Source: CAZNPU01 sp964575335
GTDB taxonomy: Bacteria; Planctomycetota; Phycisphaerae; Phycisphaerales; SM1A02
Assembly (NCBI GenBank): GCA_964575335.1
Contig: CAZNPU010000020.1
Span: 1 to 60,652, forward strand
DNA length: 60,652 bases
Reading direction: 5' to 3'
In this document: positions 53,457 to 60,652 of the stretch, piece after piece
How the letters are laid out: the number at the start of each line of letters is the position of its first letter
Numbering within the stretch: the stretch's first letter is position 1
Position numbers and translations under genes: made by a program
Notes under the pieces: generated by a model
Told to the model about the DNA's origin: nothing
The model's input: only the letters and a program-made list of their open reading frames with translations
Databases searched by the model: none

Positions 53457-54818
53457 TCACTCCGGTTGGAGACGCACGGGCAAACCCACGTGTTTGAGCA
53501 CACGGTCTGCAAGGTTTTCGATTGAGAAGTACGCAGCCACACGCGGACCGGCTTCTGAGAGCCGTGCGTGCAGTTCGCGGTCATCCAGCAGGCGCGCAAT
53601 CTGGTGAGCAAGATCGCCTGAATCCCACACCTTGAATCGCAGTCCCGCCTGCTCGCCGTTGGCTTCAATCGCACTGGCCACTCCGCCGTAGTCGGGCACG
53701 ATCGCCGGCGTGCCGTGCGCTGCGACCTCAGCCGCCACCATGCCGAAAGGCTCGCGGTGAATCGACGGATACACAATGCAGTGGGCGGCGCTGAACAGCG
53801 CGGTGCGCACGTCGTCGGGCACGAATCGTCGCCACATCACCGGCAGGCGCAGTTCTTCAGCAACCTTCTGGCACATGCGGCTGTAGTGATCGCCCCACAA
53901 CGACGGCCCACAGATCGCCAACTGAAACTTGTAGCCGCGAGAGCGCAGAATCGCCGCTGCGTACAGTAGCAGATCGATTCCCTTTTCGGTATCACGGCGT
54001 CCCAGGTACGCCACCAGAGGTATGTCGGGCTTGAAATCGCCGAAGCGCGATGCGATCAGCGCGTGAGCCTTGGCCTGCTCCATGCGCGTCGCACCGGGTA
54101 CGCCGGGCGGAATCGCCACCAGCGACTGCTCCGGCACGCCGATGTCTGCCATCACGCGGTGCAGGTAGTCCTGGCTCACCGCAATCGCCGGCCAGTCGGA
54201 ATGTTCCACCGTTTCCACGATCCGGTCATACAGATCGCGTTCGCGGCCAATTGAGCGAGCATACGTGGAATACAGCTCGTAGCCCTGGAAAGTGACGAGA
54301 TATCGCACCGGATGCTTCACGTGTTTTCGAGCCGCATCAACCCAGGGGCATAAAAACTCCAGCATCGGCAGCATGTGCGTCACGCCCGCCGCTTCGATCT
54401 GCCGCGCAAAGCGCTGCACCACCGCATGTTCGCCTTCCACGCCATCGCAGACGCGATGCATGAGGTTGATCATCATGCGTTCAACGCTGCGCGTGCGCCG
54501 CTGCGACCAGTGGGCACGCCGGCGGTCGTTGAAGATGCGTGTGAGCATTCGGCCGAAGCCGTCCATCGGTCCGCGCAGCGCCCGGCCATTGAAGCGCATC
54601 GCATGAAACAGCCAATGCTGTTGAATATCTTCGCGCAAGCCGGCGCTTTTTTGCTGATCCACTGCCCACCACACGTGCACCTTGTAGCCGCGGGCGGCGC
54701 ATTCGTTGGCCAGCCGTACATCGCGCACCAGCGCACCGGAGAGCGAACCGCCCAGCAGGATAAACCCGAGTACGGGCGTTTGAGAGGCGGTTTCGGACAT
54801 CTGGCGTTGCGAAGTCAT
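53457..54818 (-). CDS. Glycosyltransferase family 4 (GT-B)
   Basis: About 453 residues. The C-terminal Rossmann domain shows PLVAYLGRRDTEKGIDLLLY (the GT4 sugar-nucleotide domain start), the LAICGPSLWGDHY strand and the EPFGMVAAEVAAHGTPAIV motif holding the E-x7-E pair. The N-terminal domain starts with VLGFILLGGSLSGALVRDVR. It probably adds a sugar in LPS, capsule or glycolipid synthesis. The start is uncertain: the ATG at 54818 is used, but 54833 and 54800 are possible and none has a good ribosome binding site. Confidence 0.88.
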   Translation of the reverse strand: MTSQRQMSETASQTPVLGFILLGGSLSGALVRDVRLANECAARGYKVHVWWAVDQQKSAGLREDIQQHWLFHAMRFNGRALRGPMDGFGRMLTRIFNDRRRAHWSQRRTRSVERMMINLMHRVCDGVEGEHAVVQRFARQIEAAGVTHMLPMLEFLCPWVDAARKHVKHPVRYLVTFQGYELYSTYARSIGRERDLYDRIVETVEHSDWPAIAVSQDYLHRVMADIGVPEQSLVAIPPGVPGATRMEQAKAHALIASRFGDFKPDIPLVAYLGRRDTEKGIDLLLYAAAILRSRGYKFQLAICGPSLWGDHYSRMCQKVAEELRLPVMWRRFVPDDVRTALFSAAHCIVYPSIHREPFGMVAAEVAAHGTPAIVPDYGGVASAIEANGEQAGLRFKVWDSGDLAHQIARLLDDRELHARLSEAGPRVAAYFSIENLADRVLKHVGLPVRLQPE

Positions 54819-55057
54819 TACAGCACAATCCATCAATGTGAGAAGGAAAAAGCGGATTCTACAGGCCGAACGATTTTGGCGCAGAAACCTGCTGCGCCTG
54901 GAGTTGCGCTGCGTCAGCCGGACGCTGCTGCGCATGACGACGATGCTGGCAGCTGACTTGTGCTCGGCTGGCGCATGCTCAAACGCGCCTCGGAAAGCCG
55001 CCCTATCTGGCAGCGCTGACTCGGAGCAGGTAGAGATCGCTGCTACGATTCACGCGC

Positions 55058-55749
55058 ATGATTGCTGACTCTTACCGATACGACCCGGATGAGCAACCCG
55101 CCTCGGTCCCCACGCCGTCACCATCGACGCTTGTCTTCGATCGGCAGTCGGTCCGGGCGATCGATCGTGCTGCGATCGAAGAATATGGCGTGCCGGGCAT
55201 CGTATTGATGGAAAACGCAGCGCGAGGTCTGTTGCGAGAAGCGCTGGCGATGCTTGCGCAATCGCCGCGCTCGACGCCGCATGCACTGATCATCTGCGGA
55301 TCGGGGAATAACGGCGGCGATGGTTACGCGCTGGCTCGGGGTCTGCATAATGCGGGCGTTCAGGTCACGCTGGCGGCGCTGAAAGAGCCGTCGCCACAGT
55401 CCGACGCCGGCATCAACTTCGCCATCTGCAAGCGGCTTGGCCTGCCTCTGGTGGAACTTGACGACCTGAGCGAGTTTGACCGCAAGGCCCAGCCGGACCT
55501 GATTGTTGATGCCATCTTCGGCACCGGCCTGGATCGTCCGGTGACGGGCACAGCGCTGGAACTGATCAATTGGATCAACAGCCGCANNNNNNNNNNNNNN
55601 NNNNNNNNNNNNNNNNNNNNNNNNNNNNNNNNNNNNNNNNNNNNNNNNNNNNNNNNNNNNNNNNNNNNNNNNNNNNNNNNNNNNNNCCGCCCGAGCATCC
55701 GGAACTGGATGAGTCGCTGGCGTACGAACCACCCCTATATAACCGGTAA
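55058..55749 (+). CDS. nnr: NAD(P)H-hydrate epimerase Nnr (YjeF-N), broken by an assembly gap
   Basis: About 176 residues before the gap match the YjeF N-terminal domain: VRAIDRAAIEEYGVPGIVLM, ENAARGLLREAL, CGSGNNGGDGYALARGL and DLIVDAIFGTGLDRPVTG. It epimerises damaged NAD(P)H hydrates. After the 100-N gap a different frame encodes a 20-residue tail (ELDESLAYEPPLYNR) that ends at 55749 and is likely the true C-terminus. The fused YjeF C-terminal kinase domain, if any, is not visible. TACGAT eight bases before the ATG suggests a leaderless start. Confidence 0.9.
55587..55686. other. Assembly gap (100 N)
   Basis: Exactly 100 N, a placeholder scaffold join. It interrupts nnr; true length unknown. 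The downstream frame does not match the upstream one. Confidence 0.99.
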
Positions 55750-55951
55750 ATCCAGCTGCCGCGCGCGTGCGCCGATGAGCGATTGAGGGTGAAATGGCGC
55801 GGCCGGCGGGTATCCGTGTGCTGGCTTGCGCAGCGTTGCAAGCGGCATCGCATCCCGCGCCCGGCTACACTTTCCCACTTGCCGACTCACCTCTTTTTCC
55901 TTTTCATTCGCGTTCCTTCCTTTTGCGCTTTGCTTTGAAAACTTCAACAAG

Positions 55952-57662
55952 ATGTATCACGCTCTGCTGACCAACCGCTATCTCACGTCACGGGTCATTC
56001 CCTTTATTGCAGTGGCGGCAGTGGCGCTGTGCGTGGCGCTGGTGATCATCGTCGTGTCGGTGATGACCGGATTTCTCGACATGGTGAAGAACTCCGGTCG
56101 GACGCTCATCGGCGATGTGGTGGTGGCATATCAGGTGGCGGGCATACCGCATTATGAGCGCCTGATCGAACACATCGAGCGTCTGCCTGAAGCTGCAGCC
56201 GCCACGCCGGTCGTCGATGCTTATGGCCTGCTGCGCATGCCGTACCCGGAAGGGCCCAACAAGCACAGCGAAATAGTGAATGTCTGGGGCATTGAGCCTG
56301 AAAGTTTCAGCCGCGTGACAGGGTACAACGACATCCTGCATTGGCGGGAACTCGAGCCGTGGCAGCGCCATTTCCTGCTGGGCGATGTGGTGACGAAGCA
56401 GTGGCCCACCATTCTCGACTGGCTCTCCAGCCAGCAGCGCATCGAACTGGTGCGGCGCGTGCTTATGCGCGGCGAGAATGAATCCGCTCATTCGCCGAGC
56501 GATGAAGCGGTGCAACGGGCGATACAGCGGTTTGAAGATTATGACTGGGAAGAGATATTCCGCCTGGTGCGCAGCGATGAGGCGATCCTGCAAGCTGTGC
56601 TGACGCCGGAGCAGTGGGAGCAGCTGCTCCAGTTCGATCCGCGGCTTTTGTCAAAGGATCACGTGCTGCTCGAAGGGCTGACGCTCCAACGTTCGACGCC
56701 AGCCGATCCTCAGCGGCAATCCATTCCCGGCATCGCGCTTGGTATTCATGTTTCTGAAGGCAATCTTCGAACAAGAACCGGCGACTATGAGGTGGCTCAG
56801 CTTGGCCACTGGTGGATGCCCCGGCATGAGGTCTTGCTCACAACGATCCCCATTACCGACGGCACCATTGGCGGTGCGGAAACCGCTGAANNNNNNNNNN
56901 NNNNNNNNNNNNNNNNNNNNNNNNNNNNNNNNNNNNNNNNNNNNNNNNNNNNNNNNNNNNNNNNNNNNNNNNNNNNNNNNNNNNNNNNNNTCAATGGCGC
57001 TTACGATCAAGACCTGGCTGCAGCAGCAGGAGCAGTTCATCGGCCCGGTGGAAAAAGAACGAGAGCTGATGCGCACGCTGTTTTCGCTGGTGTATCTGGT
57101 GTGCGCGGGACTGGTGCTGGCGATCTTCTGGGCCATTGTGTATGAAAAAACACGCGACATCGGCATCCTGCGCAGCATCGGAGCGTCCCGCATGGGCATC
57201 TCGTGGATTTTCCTGCGATATGGCCTGCTCATTGGCGTTGTCGGCGCTGTTGTGGGGCTTGGCCTGGGTTATCTGGTGGTGAAAAACATCAATCTCATTC
57301 ACGAAACGCTTGGCAATCCGCCACTGGAATTGGCCATTGCGGTACTGATTCTGGCGGGCATTTCACTGCTTGTCACGATCGTGCGCGGCCTCAAAGGCAA
57401 CCTGCTGCCCATTGTGCTTGGCGGACTTGTCACGGCGGTGCTCGCCACGCTTGGCCTGTTGGCGCTGTGGCTGTGGCGCATCGGAGGCATCATCGTGTGG
57501 GATCCGTCCATCTATTACTTCACCGAGATTCCCAACAATCTTGACATGCAAAGCGCAGCCATCACGATGATCGGCGCGGTGATCTTCAGCCTCATCGGCG
57601 CGTTTATTCCGGCAGCCAAAGCCGCTGACACCGATCCTGTGAAGGCGCTGCGGTATGAATAA
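55952..57662 (+). CDS. LolC/LolE-like ABC permease with an extra hydrophobic hairpin, broken by a gap
   Basis: An FtsX-family lipoprotein-releasing permease. The N-terminal membrane helix (FIAVAAVALCVALVIIVVSV) and a periplasmic domain precede the gap. After it, YEKTRDIGILRSIGASRMGI and the ending AAKAADTDPVKALRYE are the conserved cytoplasmic and C-terminal motifs. Between the second core helix and WDPSIYYFTEIP lie two further hydrophobic stretches (57325-57384 and 57403-57474), beyond the usual FtsX set. The ends of the two halves are in different frames, as expected for a 100-N placeholder. The ATPase gene overlaps its stop by 8 bp. Confidence 0.88.
56891..56990. other. Assembly gap (100 N)
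   Basis: Exactly 100 N, inside the LolC/LolE-like permease. Continuity of the permease on both sides supports the scaffold order. Confidence 0.99.
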
Positions 57663-58632
57663 AGCGATGCAAGAGCAGGACGCGCAAACAACTGATCACC
57701 GCGACGAGCACGTGAGGTCGAACCGGCCGTCAATGCGTCAGCCAATTGTGCGCGCGCACAACGTTTACAAAACCTATCGGTTGGGCAGCGTGGATGTTCC
57801 GGTGCTCAAAGGCGCATCGCTTACGGTCCATGAAGGCGAATGGGTGGCGATTCTTGGCGCTTCGGGTTCGGGCAAAAGCACGCTGCTGCATCTGCTGGGT
57901 GATCTGGATGAGCCGGACGCTGGGCACGAAGGCAGCGGCATCTTCTATGAAGGCCGGCCGATCAAATCGCTCAATGTTTTCGAGCGCAACCGCTATCGCA
58001 ATGAAACGGTCGGGTTTGTCTTTCAGTTTTATCATCTCCTGCCTGAACTGACCGTGGTGGAGAATGCGATGCTTCCCGGCGCGGTGCGATCCTCGCTGCG
58101 GCCGTGGACGTTCTGGGCCGCGGTGATGGCGGGTTGTGGCCTTGCCGGCGCAGTGATTGGCGCATTGCTGTGGATGCAGTTGCGGCCGGAGCAGTTGTCC
58201 GCATGGCCGATTGGCGTTGCGATTGCGCTCGGCGCGGGCGTGCTGGCAGCGATTGTCGGCGTTGGCGTATGGACGGAGATCGCATCGCTTATCGCCCGGT
58301 ATGGACCGCGGCATGCGCAGCTGCGGCGCAGAGCGACCGAGATATTGGAGTCGTTTGGTCTGGGGCATCGCCTGCGGCATCGGCCGCGCGAACTTTCGGG
58401 CGGAGAACGCCAGCGCGTCGCAATTGCGCGCGCGCTGATGAACTCGCCCAAAGTGCTGCTGGCGGATGAACCCACCGGCAACCTTGACGAAGCGACCGGC
58501 AGCGAGATTCTCGATCTGATCGCTGAGCAGCATCGCCGGGGCTTGACGATCATCATGGTGACGCACGATGAATCCATTGCCGGGCGTGCTGACCGCATCG
58601 TGCGCCTGCACAATGGGCGCGTGGTGGAGTAA
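57655..58632 (+). CDS. LolD-like ABC ATPase with an inserted transmembrane hairpin
   Basis: A 325-residue ATPase against about 230 for LolD. Walker A GASGSGKST (68-76), Q-loop FVFQFYHLLPELT (Q124), signature LSGGERQRVAIARA (247-260), Walker B VLLADEPTGNLD (267-278) and H-loop His304 are all intact, so it should be active. Between Q-loop and signature, about 73 residues are inserted holding two hydrophobic segments: residues 152-175 (WTFWAAVMAGCGLAGAVIGA) and 184-212 (IGVAIALGAGVLAAIVGVG). They would form a membrane hairpin inside the helical subdomain. The gene overlaps the permease stop codon, so they are translated together. Confidence 0.93.
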   Translation: MNKAMQEQDAQTTDHRDEHVRSNRPSMRQPIVRAHNVYKTYRLGSVDVPVLKGASLTVHEGEWVAILGASGSGKSTLLHLLGDLDEPDAGHEGSGIFYEGRPIKSLNVFERNRYRNETVGFVFQFYHLLPELTVVENAMLPGAVRSSLRPWTFWAAVMAGCGLAGAVIGALLWMQLRPEQLSAWPIGVAIALGAGVLAAIVGVGVWTEIASLIARYGPRHAQLRRRATEILESFGLGHRLRHRPRELSGGERQRVAIARALMNSPKVLLADEPTGNLDEATGSEILDLIAEQHRRGLTIIMVTHDESIAGRADRIVRLHNGRVVE

Positions 58633-58653
58633 CACTGCGCATTTGGTTCAACC

Positions 58654-59841
58654 TCAATCGTTTACCGTGTAGTAATGTGCGCAGGTGGCGATGAGGGTGT
58701 CGCGCGAAGTGCCGAAGTCTTCTGCAAGCGCTTCGTTCCACGCCTTGCCGTCTTTGACTGCGATGATCCAGCGCAGGAATCGTTGCGGCTGTTCCTGCAC
58801 CATGAGATGCACAACCAATCCGCAGACCTGCGGCGCAACGCCCGTCATACCCGGCCATGATTCGTCTTCATACTTCAGGTCAAGCAGCGCGTTGATGTTG
58901 CCGCCGTCACGAATCCATTTCACCGCTTCGCGCCGGCGCTGGCGCACAATGGTCGGCTCGCGGCTTGTCTGCGAAGCGATGTACTCAGCCAGACCTTCAT
59001 TGGCCCATGCAGGGAGTCGCTGCGGCGTGCGATAGCGGTGAAGCACCGCCAGCGTCATTTGCCGCGTCAGTTCCCATTCCAGTACCGCCGGATCGCGATG
59101 CTGGTATGCCACGATGAACGCCTGCGGTCCAACGGGATGAAAAATCGCCACGGTGCTGCGCGGCACGAGCTGTTGAAACGATTCGGCTTCAATCAGATGC
59201 AGGCGGTCTTGNNNNNNNNNNNNNNNNNNNNNNNNNNNNNNNNNNNNNNNNNNNNNNNNNNNNNNNNNNNNNNNNNNNNNNNNNNNNNNNNNNNNNNNNN
59301 NNNNNNNNNNNTCTGCAGCCTCGTTGCGCGCAAGTTGAATCAGATCAGCAGCGGATTCATCAAGGCGCAGCGCGGTTTGAAAAGCACGCTCAGCCATATC
59401 TTTGGCGCTAGCCTGCTGGTGTGACATAAGCAGAAGCACGCGCCCAAGCCCCACCCAATCCTCCGCCGATTCTCGATTCATCAGCCGCTGATGCAGCCGC
59501 CACACATCGTCCGCTTTCAGATCGCTCCAGCTGCGGCGGCCGAATGTGCCGTCAATGCCCTCGGCATCCCAACTGATAAGCTCCCCGCTAATGCGAACGC
59601 CATCGGCAAGTTGAAAACGCACCTTGAGCGGTTTAGGCAATGGTCCGCCTGCAATCATCATCGCGCACATCATCCACGCCGCCAATTTGGCATAGATCGT
59701 GCCGAAGATGCGATAAACGGCACCCAATTGCCTCCTGGATGGGCTGAAATAGTCATCTTGGCGGGCCTGCACGCCGAATAAATGGTATGGACCTTGCGTC
59801 TTCTTGTGAGGAAGTGTGGCATCTGATTGAAAGTCAGTCAT
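58654..59841 (-). CDS. Hypothetical protein with degenerate gluzincin-like domain, broken by a gap
   Basis: About 395 residues plus a gap. A hydrophobic segment (YAKLAAWMMCAMMIAGGPLP) near residue 50 could be a signal or anchor. The second half resembles peptidase MA-like (gluzincin) proteins: WELTRQMTLAVLHRYRTP then LPAWANEGLAEYIASQTS. The expected HExxH zinc site is absent (ELTRQ in its place), while the trailing EGLAEY Glu remains, so the domain is probably inactive. I start at 59841 (MTDFQSD) where AGGA lies upstream. A 100-N gap removes part of the middle. Confidence 0.65.
   Translation of the reverse strand: MTDFQSDATLPHKKTQGPYHLFGVQARQDDYFSPSRRQLGAVYRIFGTIYAKLAAWMMCAMMIAGGPLPKPLKVRFQLADGVRISGELISWDAEGIDGTFGRRSWSDLKADDVWRLHQRLMNRESAEDWVGLGRVLLLMSHQQASAKDMAERAFQTALRLDESAADLIQLARNEAAXXXXXXXXXXXXXXXXXXXXXXXXXXXXXXXXXXQDRLHLIEAESFQQLVPRSTVAIFHPVGPQAFIVAYQHRDPAVLEWELTRQMTLAVLHRYRTPQRLPAWANEGLAEYIASQTSREPTIVRQRRREAVKWIRDGGNINALLDLKYEDESWPGMTGVAPQVCGLVVHLMVQEQPQRFLRWIIAVKDGKAWNEALAEDFGTSRDTLIATCAHYYTVND
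59212..59311. other. Assembly gap (100 N)
   Basis: Exactly 100 N, inside the gluzincin-like gene. Confidence 0.99.
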
Positions 59842-59917
59842 TGGCATTCCTAGAGTTGGATGCATTTATGTGAACCCCTTTCCCCCCGGCCTTGACGCCG
59901 GTCCTTGGAGAATTGCG

Positions 59918-60652
59918 ATGTTTGAAAGGCTCACAGATCGAGCTCGCAAAGTCATGGCCCTGGCCAACCAGGAGGCCCAGCGGTTCAATCATGAGTACAT
60001 CGGCACCGAGCACATCCTGTTGGGCCTCGTGAAAGAAGGCTCAGGGGTTGGTGCGAACGTTCTGAAGAATCTCGATATTGATCTCCGCAAGGTGCGCCTC
60101 GAGGTTGAAAAGCTGGTCAAGAGCGGCCCGGATATGGTCACGATGGGCAAGCTCCCCCAGACGCCTCGGGCTAAAAAAGTTATTGAATACGCCATCGAAG
60201 AGGCGCGCAGCCTCAATCATAACTACGTCGGTACCGAGCATTTACTGCTTGGATTATTGCGAGAACATGACGGCGTAGCGGCGCAGGTGCTGATGAACCT
60301 GGGCCTGAAGCTGGAAGAGGTGCGCGAAGAGGTGCTGAACCTGCTTGGCGCAGGCGTGGAAAGCGAAGACGGCGCTGAACCTGCTGAGCCGGCCGGCCCT
60401 GCAGGCGCCGCGGATGTTGCTGCGCAGCGCCGTGGCAAGAGCAAGACGCCCGCTCTGGACAGCTTCGGCCGTGACCTCACCGAGCTGGCCCGCAACGGCG
60501 AGCTGGACCCGGTGATTGGCCGCAGCAACGAGATCGAGCGCCTGATCCAAGTTCTCTGCCGCCGCACCAAGAACAACCCGGTGCTGCTCGGTGAAGCCGG
60601 CGTGGGCAAGACCGCCATTGTGGAAGGTCTGGCGCAGAAGATCGTCAGCCAG
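59918..60652 (+). CDS. clpC: Clp protease ATPase subunit ClpC, N-terminal part (runs off the window)
   Basis: The ATG at 59918, with GGAG seven bases upstream, starts 245 open codons to the window edge. The two Clp-N repeats (MFERLTDRARKVMALANQEA, TEHILLGLVKEGSGVGANVL; then VIEYAIEEARSLNHNYVGTE) and the first AAA+ domain with LLGEAGVGKTAIVEGLAQ are present. ClpC (Hsp100) unfolds substrates for ClpP. The second AAA+ domain and the ClpP-binding loop are outside the window. Confidence 0.95.
   Translation, partial: MFERLTDRARKVMALANQEAQRFNHEYIGTEHILLGLVKEGSGVGANVLKNLDIDLRKVRLEVEKLVKSGPDMVTMGKLPQTPRAKKVIEYAIEEARSLNHNYVGTEHLLLGLLREHDGVAAQVLMNLGLKLEEVREEVLNLLGAGVESEDGAEPAEPAGPAGAADVAAQRRGKSKTPALDSFGRDLTELARNGELDPVIGRSNEIERLIQVLCRRTKNNPVLLGEAGVGKTAIVEGLAQKIVSQ

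Overview
The window reads as a piece of a draft genome from a diderm planctomycete, most likely of the Phycisphaerae. The inference rests on an exported protein with a VPAP-type PEP-CTERM-like tail, a DUF3299 protein beside a MacB/Lol-type ABC transporter, lipid A and heptose genes (lpxK, hldE, GT9), a TonB/ExbD pair, a planctomycete-style Ser/Thr kinase with one C-terminal membrane segment, and GC-rich DNA with many short palindromic repeats. Three runs of exactly 100 N between 55587 and 59311 are scaffold joins, so the three genes there are interrupted by assembly gaps of unknown true length.

Layout. 1-2179 (minus): the 5' end of thiC under a TPP riboswitch, then a RhlE-type DEAD-box helicase. 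2330-2530: an unassigned RNA candidate with promoter and terminator. 2788-7743 (plus): an unknown protein, hslV, a PilZ protein and a membrane-fused spermidine-synthase-like protein. 7829-10935 (minus): the potassium uptake pair trkA-trkH. 11108-16711: an alpha/beta hydrolase, ettA, an oligoendopeptidase F-like protease and a DUF3299 protein. 16819-18956: an ABC exporter (ATPase and FtsX permease). 19161-20399: pepP. 20396-26412 (minus): an envelope operon running GT9 glycosyltransferase, maf, small membrane protein, lpxK, hldE, ASCH-domain protein. 26824-28326: Ser/Thr kinase. 28453-32908 (minus): a four-gene peptide-ligase cluster (C39-like peptidase, RimK-like ATP-grasp with an RLAN-type N-terminus, GCS2 ligase, N-formylglutamate amidohydrolase family). 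33206-45785: transaldolase, lipoproteins, manganese catalase, rmuC, ubiX, sugar epimerase, CNNM protein, gatB, a hypothetical protein and the PEP-CTERM-like protein. 46169-46335: a 21-bp tandem repeat. 46548-52414: a small membrane protein, gyrA, a STAS protein, exbD and a TonB-like protein. 52489-54818: surE and a GT4 glycosyltransferase. 55058-58632: nnr and a LolC/LolD-like exporter. 58654-60652: a degenerate gluzincin-like protein and the start of clpC.

The most unusual items are: (a) a LolD-like ATPase whose helical subdomain carries an inserted two-helix transmembrane hairpin, encoded in an overlapping operon with a permease that also has an extra hydrophobic hairpin; (b) the amidoligase/peptidase cluster, a predicted biosynthetic system of unknown product; (c) the 21-bp array with a GGATATCC palindrome core; (d) palindromic elements that sit in frame inside maf and probably neighbouring genes, with a related intergenic copy at 28366-28435; (e) a possible set of leaderless mRNAs, where a -10-like hexamer lies 6-8 nt before start codons that lack a Shine-Dalgarno sequence.
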